NCBI GenBank assembly: GCA_029882335.1
Contig: JAOUKW010000005.1
Location: 1 to 29,157, forward strand
DNA from: Candidatus Heimdallarchaeota archaeon
GTDB lineage: Archaea > Asgardarchaeota > Heimdallarchaeia > Heimdallarchaeales > Kariarchaeaceae
DNA length: 29,157 nt
Direction: 5' to 3'
In this document: piece after piece, positions 24,261-29,157 of the stretch
How positions within the stretch are numbered: position 1 is the stretch's first letter
Layout: every line of letters starts with the position of its first letter
The notes under the pieces: model-generated
What the model was told of the DNA's origin: nothing
The model's input: the letters and a program-made list of their open reading frames with translations, nothing else
Database searches by the model: none
Translations under genes and position numbers: made by a program

Positions 24261-25475
24261 ATGGAAGTTGAATATGAGGTTAAATTTCATCTATATGATG
24301 GAAATGAACAAAACATAAAGAGACATCAAAGTCAATACACAAAAATTCGAGATGAGATTAAACTAGAAGGGTCTGTGATGTCAAAGGTTTTATCTTACTT
24401 TTTTGATGCTTTAATCAATCTAACACATGCAGATGTTAAATTTTGGGAAAATAAATTGAATGAATCTCATAATTTCTATCAGGAAGCCGTAAGAATGTTC
24501 ACTAGATTTAATAATTCTAGGAATGTTGATGCTAGAATTGATAGACTATCAGATCGCCTCATTCACCGAGCGAAAGGACAACAATTGGTTATTGAAGCTA
24601 CTAAAGCACAGGATATTAAAATTAAACTTGAGCTATTTGCCGATGCGTTAAATTTTTTTAATGAAGAGGTAAACCTATCGAATCAAATGCAAGAAACCAT
24701 GTCATCATATGCAGCATTTGCAAGAGCTTCATTTTGTGAGAGTCAATATTTACAATTCCACTCGCAATCAATACGTACTGATAATTCAGGAGAAGCAAAA
24801 AAAGGATTAATGAAGGCAAGGTATTCATTAAGACAGGCTACTTTTATTGATCCAAGATACATGTCTAAACTGGAGGTCATTGAAGAAGAATTAGACGATT
24901 TAACTAAAGATAGGATTCTTATTAAAGGAGAAGAATATGCGGATATAGCAACTTCACTCTCAGAGAATGGCAATTATGCAGAAGCAATTGAAAATTTTAA
25001 GAAAGCAAATTATTTTTATCAAAGAGCTTCAACATTGGCCTCTGATACCGCATCAAGAAGATTTTTATTATCGTCATCAACAATTTATGAAGCATCTATC
25101 TTGGAAGCAGAGGCGAATCAATTATTTAGAAGAGAAAATGAAACTGAAAAAGCATCAATCAAGTTTGAAGACGCTGGAAAATTAGTTGCAAAAGGAATTG
25201 CATTAATGGGTCATTTTGGTAGTAAAAGCTTGGAAGATACCTTTACATGTCAAAGGGATTACTACAGAGCAATGAGTTTACAGACGAAGGCAATAACATT
25301 ATTTGATATGGAAGATTATGATGGCGCAAAACAAAATTTTATGGAATCTAAAAAATTATTTAATGTTGCAGTTGATACAGCAAAAAGATGTGAAAATGAA
25401 GCAATAATCAATCTTGGAAAGGAAGCAGACGCAGATATTAATGGATACATTAGTATGTGTGATGCAATGATTTAA
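24261..25475 (+). CDS. TPR-like helical-repeat protein, unknown function
   Basis: A 404-residue soluble protein, mostly helical. TPR-like hairpins are visible at about 230-255 (ADIATSLSENGNYAEAIENF) and 355-375 (ITLFDMEDYDGAKQNFMESK), with further helical pairs between. No catalytic motif, signal peptide or membrane span. It follows the EcfT gene by 15 bases on the same strand, so it is likely cotranscribed with the transporter, though a functional link is only inferred. The start is ATG 24261. TPR scaffolds are frequent in Asgard genomes, and this one could equally belong to a cytoskeletal or trafficking assembly with the profilin gene that converges on it. Confidence 0.65.
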   Translation: MEVEYEVKFHLYDGNEQNIKRHQSQYTKIRDEIKLEGSVMSKVLSYFFDALINLTHADVKFWENKLNESHNFYQEAVRMFTRFNNSRNVDARIDRLSDRLIHRAKGQQLVIEATKAQDIKIKLELFADALNFFNEEVNLSNQMQETMSSYAAFARASFCESQYLQFHSQSIRTDNSGEAKKGLMKARYSLRQATFIDPRYMSKLEVIEEELDDLTKDRILIKGEEYADIATSLSENGNYAEAIENFKKANYFYQRASTLASDTASRRFLLSSSTIYEASILEAEANQLFRRENETEKASIKFEDAGKLVAKGIALMGHFGSKSLEDTFTCQRDYYRAMSLQTKAITLFDMEDYDGAKQNFMESKKLFNVAVDTAKRCENEAIINLGKEADADINGYISMCDAMI

Positions 25476-25522
25476 TTAATTGATTAAATTTTGACAAAAC
25501 AAGATTTTAACAGATAGATTAA

Positions 25523-25900
25523 TTATGCTCTAACTAAATCAGCTAACTTTTGTACAACGGAATAAGACGCATCTGGAGGTAAAGCGGCCGGACACCAGCA
25601 AATTAGATAACCTGCCCAATTGGTACATTTCGCACCAATTAAATGACCTTGACCTCCAACATTAGTTGAAACTAATCTAACATCAGTTTTTCCAATAACT
25701 GTAAATTTAAGATTTCCTACAGTAATTGCAGACATTCCTGCCTTTTTCCATTCCATAAGAACCTGATGTGGGTTAAAACCTTCCCATTCTCCAACATTCC
25801 AATATTGATTTCCATTGTCATCAATTAAGAATCCAACACCAATATCACCGTTACTAACAGCTGCTTGAACTTCATCATTAAAACTCATAAAAGTTATCAT
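25523..25900 (-). CDS. Profilin-fold protein (Asgard profilin)
   Basis: A 125-residue protein whose strand and helix order is that of profilin: GVGFLIDDNGNQYWN (strand pair with the conserved G...W turn), HQVLMEWKKAGMSAITVGNL (helix and next strand), KFTVIGKTDVRLVSTN, the glycine-rich turn VGGQGHLIGAKCTNWAGYLICW, and the closing helix SYSVVQKLADLVRA. Profilins bind actin monomers; Asgard genomes encode profilins together with actin and gelsolin-like proteins. No actin gene is in the window. The short N-terminus (few residues before the fold) differs from eukaryotic profilins with an N-terminal tryptophan helix for polyproline. ATG at residue 1 or at residue 5 are both possible starts. It is a single gene. 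Confidence 0.8.
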   Translation of the reverse strand: MITFMSFNDEVQAAVSNGDIGVGFLIDDNGNQYWNVGEWEGFNPHQVLMEWKKAGMSAITVGNLKFTVIGKTDVRLVSTNVGGQGHLIGAKCTNWAGYLICWCPAALPPDASYSVVQKLADLVRA

Positions 25901-26027
25901 GTTATTTTTGTTATCACCACATTAAACTTTTGTGAATGTTGAATGAAAATTCATATTAAACAAAGTAATTACCATTATATATTTTAGTAACAAAATTAAA
26001 ATGAATTCGAGGAATTGAAAAGATACG

Positions 26028-26330
26028 ATGGAGATTACAAAAAACGGTGAAATTATCTTTGAAGTAAAAGTTATCCCTAACTCACCAAATACCGCCATTG
26101 TATTACAAGACCAATTACTTAGTGTACGAGTTAACAAACCATCAAATCAAGGAAAAGCCAATATTGAATTAATTAAAATACTTTCAAATTTTTTTCAAAT
26201 TAGTAAATCCAATATTTGTATTGTTAAGGGAACAAAAAGTAGGAACAAAAAAATTTCACTTGTAGGACTTAATGATGAAAAGAAAGAGGAAATCAGGATC
26301 AAAATCCAACAAGTTCAAATGAAGCAATAA
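26028..26330 (+). CDS. YggU/DUF167 family small protein
   Basis: A 100-residue protein with the family sequence: VKVIPNSPNTAI, LLSVRVNKPSNQGKANIELIK, FFQISKSNICIVKGTKSRNK. The family folds as a small alpha/beta protein; its biochemical role remains unsettled, and gene context in other genomes is varied. The 3' end overlaps the convergent 184-residue gene by 32 bases. Start is ATG with a GAAAAGATA sequence shortly before; the TATATATTTT at about 25974-25984 might serve this gene. Confidence 0.85.
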   Translation: MEITKNGEIIFEVKVIPNSPNTAIVLQDQLLSVRVNKPSNQGKANIELIKILSNFFQISKSNICIVKGTKSRNKKISLVGLNDEKKEEIRIKIQQVQMKQ

Positions 26331-26853
26331 GCTCTGCTCGATCACTGATTATGGTATAAATTTCCTTTATATCTGATTTTGTGGCTAATATATCCTGTTC
26401 AATATTTTGTAATTCTAAATTAGATAATTTATCATTAATAATCTGAACCTTATCTACCACTTCACTACTGGTTACTATTGTCTCGCTTTCTAATACATAA
26501 ATTACCGATAAATCCAAAATATCAGATACATTTGCTGTATCAAAAAAAGTTGAATGACGATAAACGTCAGTGCTGAGGATATTTCTCATTTGAGTCAGCA
26601 TATTTAAGATTTCATTACTTATTGACCAAGTAGAAAGTAACTGATTTCTCATTAAATGTGTTTGTACTGCAGAGTATCCATCAACTAGTTTGATGACCTT
26701 ATCATATAGAAAACTTCGATATGCATTATCAGAGCTTTTTCGTTCTTTTAATCCATCATAACCGATATAATTAGGAATTGCTCTTCTCAATCCATTTAAT
26801 GTTTGATTATCTGTAGCTGGTAATGATTTTGAAGACTTAAATTTTTTAAACAT
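26299..26853 (-). CDS. Helical protein of unknown function (184 residues)
   Basis: A soluble, mostly helical protein I do not recognise. It starts MFKKFKSSKSLPATDN, has a polar segment IPNYIGYDGLKERKSSD, then several helices (SFLYDKVIKLVDGY; EILNMLTQMRNILST) and a coiled-coil-like end (VVDKVQIINDKLSNLEL and on). No signal peptide or membrane span. Its 3' end overlaps the convergent YggU gene by 32 bases, which supports both being genuine since neither overlap is long. Nothing links it to a pathway. Confidence 0.55.
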   Translation of the reverse strand: MFKKFKSSKSLPATDNQTLNGLRRAIPNYIGYDGLKERKSSDNAYRSFLYDKVIKLVDGYSAVQTHLMRNQLLSTWSISNEILNMLTQMRNILSTDVYRHSTFFDTANVSDILDLSVIYVLESETIVTSSEVVDKVQIINDKLSNLELQNIEQDILATKSDIKEIYTIISDRAELIASFELVGF

Positions 26854-26908
26854 ATATAATCATTAATTATTTTAAGATATTTGGACTTAGCGAAAAATCA
26901 ATAATTTA

Positions 26909-26953
26909 TTGTCTAAAAAACTGATCGTAGTATAATTATAATCAGTAAGACAA
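26909..26953. repeat. Interrupted inverted repeat upstream of the riboflavin operon
   Basis: TTGTCT (26909-26914) pairs with AGACAA (26948-26953), and inside it ACTGAT (26920-26925) pairs with ATCAGT (26941-26946), leaving a 15-base loop. It lies in the 226-base divergent gap, about 130 bases before ribB. It could form a stem with a five-base bulge on one side, or serve as a binding site for a dimeric regulator. It is not the FMN riboswitch consensus. Confidence 0.4.
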
Positions 26954-27055
26954 AGAAATTATTTTCAAATGTATAATAAATTCAATTTGTCATAATTAAT
27001 CAAGTGATTTATTCAATCAATTATTGTGTAATGTGTGAGAACATTTTTTTAATCC

Positions 27056-27061
27056 TATAAA
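27056..27061 (+). promoter_or_regulatory. TATA box of the riboflavin operon
   Basis: TATAAA at 27056-27061 lies 18 to 24 bases before the ATG of ribB, so transcription should begin at or next to the start codon, giving a leaderless message. This leaves no room for a riboswitch in the leader. Confidence 0.5.
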
Positions 27062-27079
27062 TCATGTTTTTTTAGATTA

Positions 27080-27832
27080 ATGTTTGAAATATTAAATCAA
27101 ATAAAGGAAGCATGGAACAATAATAAATTTATCTTATTATATGATTCAGACAAAAGAGAAGGAGAAGTTGATATGGTCTTACCTTCTCAATTAATACAAC
27201 CATACCATATCGCAGAATTGAGAGAACATGCAGGAGGATTAATCTGCACAGCTCTAGCAGATGAAATATGCAGAAACATTACATTACCTTTTCTTTCTAC
27301 TATTTATGAAGCAATGTCATCTGTCTATCCAATCATTAATTTAATGAGCTCTCATAAACTCCCTTATGGAGCGAAATCAAGCTTTTCTGTTTCAGTTAAT
27401 CATGTTAAAGCATTTACTGGGATTACAGACGTAGATAGAGCATTAACAATTTCTGCTCTTGGAGAGATATCTGATAAATTTGCTACTTCAAAATTGACCA
27501 GGGTAGAAATTACTAATGAATTTGGAAGTACGTTTAGAATACCAGGACATGTACCAATTTTGCGTGGTGCACATGGATTAATGAAAAAAAGAAAAGGACA
27601 TACAGAATTAAGTTTAGCTCTCTGTGAAATCACAAATCATGCTCCTTCTGCAACCATGTGTGAAATGATGGATAGTAAGAATAATAAAGCATTATCAATT
27701 GAAGATGCGAAAAATCTTGGTGAACAATTCGATTTTCCATATATTGATGGCAAAACAATCATTAACCTCTGGAGAAGCATTAAAAAAATAAACAAAAATG
27801 AAATTATACCTGATTATGGTGAGAAGAAATGA
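27080..27832 (+). CDS. ribB: 3,4-dihydroxy-2-butanone 4-phosphate synthase
   Basis: A 250-residue enzyme converting ribulose 5-phosphate to formate and the four-carbon unit of lumazine. Motifs: DSDKREGEVDMV (22-33) is the acidic metal-binding loop, in which R26, E27 and E29 align with the catalytic residues of the family; TGITDVDRALTI matches the substrate region; PGHVPIL and RKGHTELSLALCEI carry the second metal-binding histidines. Length fits the monofunctional form; no GTP cyclohydrolase II domain follows. The stop overlaps the ribC start by four bases (ATGA), so translation is coupled. First gene of the riboflavin operon, directly behind a TATA box. Confidence 0.95.
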   Translation: MFEILNQIKEAWNNNKFILLYDSDKREGEVDMVLPSQLIQPYHIAELREHAGGLICTALADEICRNITLPFLSTIYEAMSSVYPIINLMSSHKLPYGAKSSFSVSVNHVKAFTGITDVDRALTISALGEISDKFATSKLTRVEITNEFGSTFRIPGHVPILRGAHGLMKKRKGHTELSLALCEITNHAPSATMCEMMDSKNNKALSIEDAKNLGEQFDFPYIDGKTIINLWRSIKKINKNEIIPDYGEKK

Positions 27833-28293
27833 GTTATCTAATTGGAATTGCAGATACTACTTTTGCAAGATATAATATGGCAAGTGATGTCATACAAGTT
27901 TTTAATGAGTATCACCCACAAATACGATATATTAGATATACTGTACCTGGAATTAAAGACTTACCTGTTGCTTCACTTATACTATTCAAAAAATATGAAT
28001 GTGATCTAGTAATTGCTCTGGGAATGCCAGGTTCTGCTGATTATGACAAAGTTTGCGCTCATGAAGCAAGTACAGGTATTATTAATGTTCAATTAAAGGT
28101 AGCAAAACATATTATTGAGGTGTTTGTATTCGAAACAGAAGGAAAAGATGATGAAGATTTGAAAGAAAGAATGAAAGATAGAGCGATTAAACATGCATAC
28201 AATGCAATAAATTTATTACTATATCCAAATAAACTGCAAGAAAAAGCAGGAATGGGATTACGGCAGGGATATCAAAATGCAAAACCACTGTAG
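27829..28293 (+). CDS. ribC: Archaeal riboflavin synthase
   Basis: A 154-residue enzyme of the archaeal type, unrelated to bacterial RibE but homologous to lumazine synthase. It begins IGIADTTFARYNMASDVI, contains RYTVPGIKDLPVASLILFKKYECDLVIALG and ends in a C-terminal extension with an amphipathic helix. It dismutates two lumazine molecules to riboflavin. Its presence is a strong archaeal marker. It overlaps ribB by four bases and precedes ribH by 14 bases. Confidence 0.93.
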   Translation: MSYLIGIADTTFARYNMASDVIQVFNEYHPQIRYIRYTVPGIKDLPVASLILFKKYECDLVIALGMPGSADYDKVCAHEASTGIINVQLKVAKHIIEVFVFETEGKDDEDLKERMKDRAIKHAYNAINLLLYPNKLQEKAGMGLRQGYQNAKPL

Positions 28294-28307
28294 GTGAATT
28301 AAAGAAA

Positions 28308-28754
28308 ATGACAAACAAGATAAAATTACCAAAACTTGCCATTGTAGTTAGTCAAACAAATTATGACCATACATATCTAATGGAAAAGAGAGCGATTGAA
28401 CATGCAAATTTCCTAGGATGTCCCATCGTTGAAATTGCGAGAGTACCGGGATCATATGATATGCCGCTAATAATCAAATCACTTTTACAAAAGGAAAATA
28501 TAGATGCAATAATTACACTAGGTACTATAATTAAGGGGGAGACGGAACATGATAGAATTATTGCTGGACAGGTAGCAAGAAAAATTGTTGATTTATCATT
28601 AGAATATGATAAACCAGTAAGTTTAGGTATTTCAGGACCAGGTATGACTACTTTACAATCTAAGGCAAGAATTGAAAAATTTGCTGTCGCGGCAGTAGAA
28701 TCTGCTGTTAAAATTTGGAGAGAAAAAGATAGGATTAATGAGACGACAAAATAA
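28308..28754 (+). CDS. ribH: 6,7-dimethyl-8-ribityllumazine synthase
   Basis: A 148-residue enzyme condensing the four-carbon unit with the pyrimidine to form lumazine. Family sequence: LAIVVSQTNYDHTYLMEKRA at the start, EIARVPGSYDMPLIIKSLL, AIITLGTIIKGETEHDRI (with the catalytic histidine in T-E-H-D), and SLGISGPGMTTLQSK at the end. Paralogy to the neighbouring ribC is visible: both have the VPG-[S/I]-D-P-L core, and the two probably arose by duplication. Its last 17 bases overlap the following amidohydrolase gene, with an AGGA three bases before that start. Confidence 0.95.
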   Translation: MTNKIKLPKLAIVVSQTNYDHTYLMEKRAIEHANFLGCPIVEIARVPGSYDMPLIIKSLLQKENIDAIITLGTIIKGETEHDRIIAGQVARKIVDLSLEYDKPVSLGISGPGMTTLQSKARIEKFAVAAVESAVKIWREKDRINETTK

Positions 28755-29157
28755 AATAAAAGCTAAGTATGCCTTGTTAGGTGATAATTTAGACATTTTC
28801 CAAAATATAGAATTAGAATTAGATAGTAATAATAAAATTATTGAAATTACGGAATTAAAACAAGATCTCAAAGAAAATACCATTTTATTTCCAGGATTTT
28901 TTAACAGTCATATACATTCTGCGGATATTGGATTAAGAGGTGTTAAAGCGAATAATTTAGAAGAATTAGTTGGTCCGAATAGTATAAAATCAAATTATTT
29001 ACAAAACCTAACTAAAGAACAACTAATGATAAATATTAAAAAATCATATAATGAGGCCAAATCAAATTATATTTTTGGTTGGCTAGATTTTCGAGAGTCT
29101 GATGGAATTGACTTGCATGAGTATCCTTACAAGAACTATTATATCCCTATGTGTAGA
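28738..29157 (+). CDS. Amidohydrolase-superfamily protein, cut by the window end
   Basis: A partial gene; 140 residues are present, from ATG 28738 to the last base, with no stop. After a short beta domain the sequence reads LFPGFFNSHIHSADIGLRG, the P-G-F-x-N-x-H-x-H...R-G start of metal-dependent amidohydrolases of the cytosine-deaminase/adenosine-like branch; H58 and H60 are metal ligands. The rest of the TIM barrel lies outside the window. It is fused to the operon by overlapping ribH for 17 bases. Because archaeal riboflavin synthesis needs a deaminase that has not, to my knowledge, been identified, this is a candidate for that step; other amidohydrolase roles remain possible. Confidence 0.75.
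   Translation, partial: MRRQNKIKAKYALLGDNLDIFQNIELELDSNNKIIEITELKQDLKENTILFPGFFNSHIHSADIGLRGVKANNLEELVGPNSIKSNYLQNLTKEQLMINIKKSYNEAKSNYIFGWLDFRESDGIDLHEYPYKNYYIPMCR

Noticed and set aside
26854..27079. FMN riboswitch before the riboflavin operon
   Set aside because: No conserved RFN sequence blocks, and the TATA box leaves no leader; the family is essentially bacterial.
1..29157. CRISPR array, transposon, prophage or integrated element
   Set aside because: No regular direct repeats, transposase, integrase, terminal repeats or tRNA attachment site were seen; base composition looks even throughout.

Overview
The window is an AT-rich, densely coded archaeal chromosome segment, most likely from an Asgard archaeon of the Heimdallarchaeia type. 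The archaeal assignment rests on deoxyhypusine synthase, an archaeal-type riboflavin synthase (RibC), TATA-box-like promoters and Mrp/NBP35-type ATPase. The Asgard assignment rests on a profilin-fold protein (25523-25900, minus), a Rab/Arf-like small GTPase with a DxGGQ motif (16320-17216), a TPR protein with a roadblock/longin-like end domain (85-1917), HEAT and TPR helical scaffolds, and a cytoplasmic beta-sandwich protein. No rRNA, tRNA, CRISPR array, insertion sequence or integrase is visible, and no gene-free stretch exceeds 300 bases.

Layout. 85-4024: a large roadblock/longin-TPR protein, a secreted membrane-anchored CBM9/DOMON-like protein, and an orphan DNA methyltransferase whose 3' end overlaps it. 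4304-6154: a 616-residue helical protein of unknown function. 6242-9781: a small cupin, then (minus strand) cystathionine beta-synthase, cystathionine gamma-synthase/lyase and orotate phosphoribosyltransferase, which read as one minus-strand operon combining transsulfuration and pyrimidine synthesis. 9969-11400: a LURP-one/scramblase-like protein and an Mrp-type Fe-S ATPase. 11470-15442: a plus-strand series of uncharacterised proteins: coiled coil, cytoplasmic DUF11-like beta-sandwich, HEAT repeat and a 67-residue helical protein. 15444-16010: a Gpt-like purine phosphoribosyltransferase. 16202-18285: a 44-residue protein, a Rab-like GTPase and a sensor-less MCP-like membrane protein, which look like one signalling unit. 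18282-18461: a ribbon-helix-helix regulator too short for usual ORF cut-offs. 18597-19856: enolase. 19956-21158: two membrane proteins, one with a zinc ribbon. 21266-25475: deoxyhypusine synthase, a fused double ABC ATPase, an EcfT-type transmembrane subunit and a TPR-like protein. 25523-26853: profilin, a YggU/DUF167 protein and a helical protein. 27080-29157: riboflavin operon ribB-ribC-ribH followed, with a 17-base overlap, by an amidohydrolase that runs off the window.

The most useful second-look items are: the profilin; the Rab-like GTPase with an arginine in place of the P-loop lysine, embedded with a 44-residue overlapping gene and an MCP-like protein; two enzymes (cystathionine beta-synthase and the ECF ATPase) whose complete reading frames contain no AUG, GUG or UUG upstream of essential motifs and instead show an AUA codon behind a GAGGT Shine-Dalgarno sequence; the amidohydrolase placed where the archaeal riboflavin pathway lacks a known deaminase; and the coiled-coil/beta-sandwich/HEAT gene set. 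Assignments come from reading motifs by eye; no database search was run.
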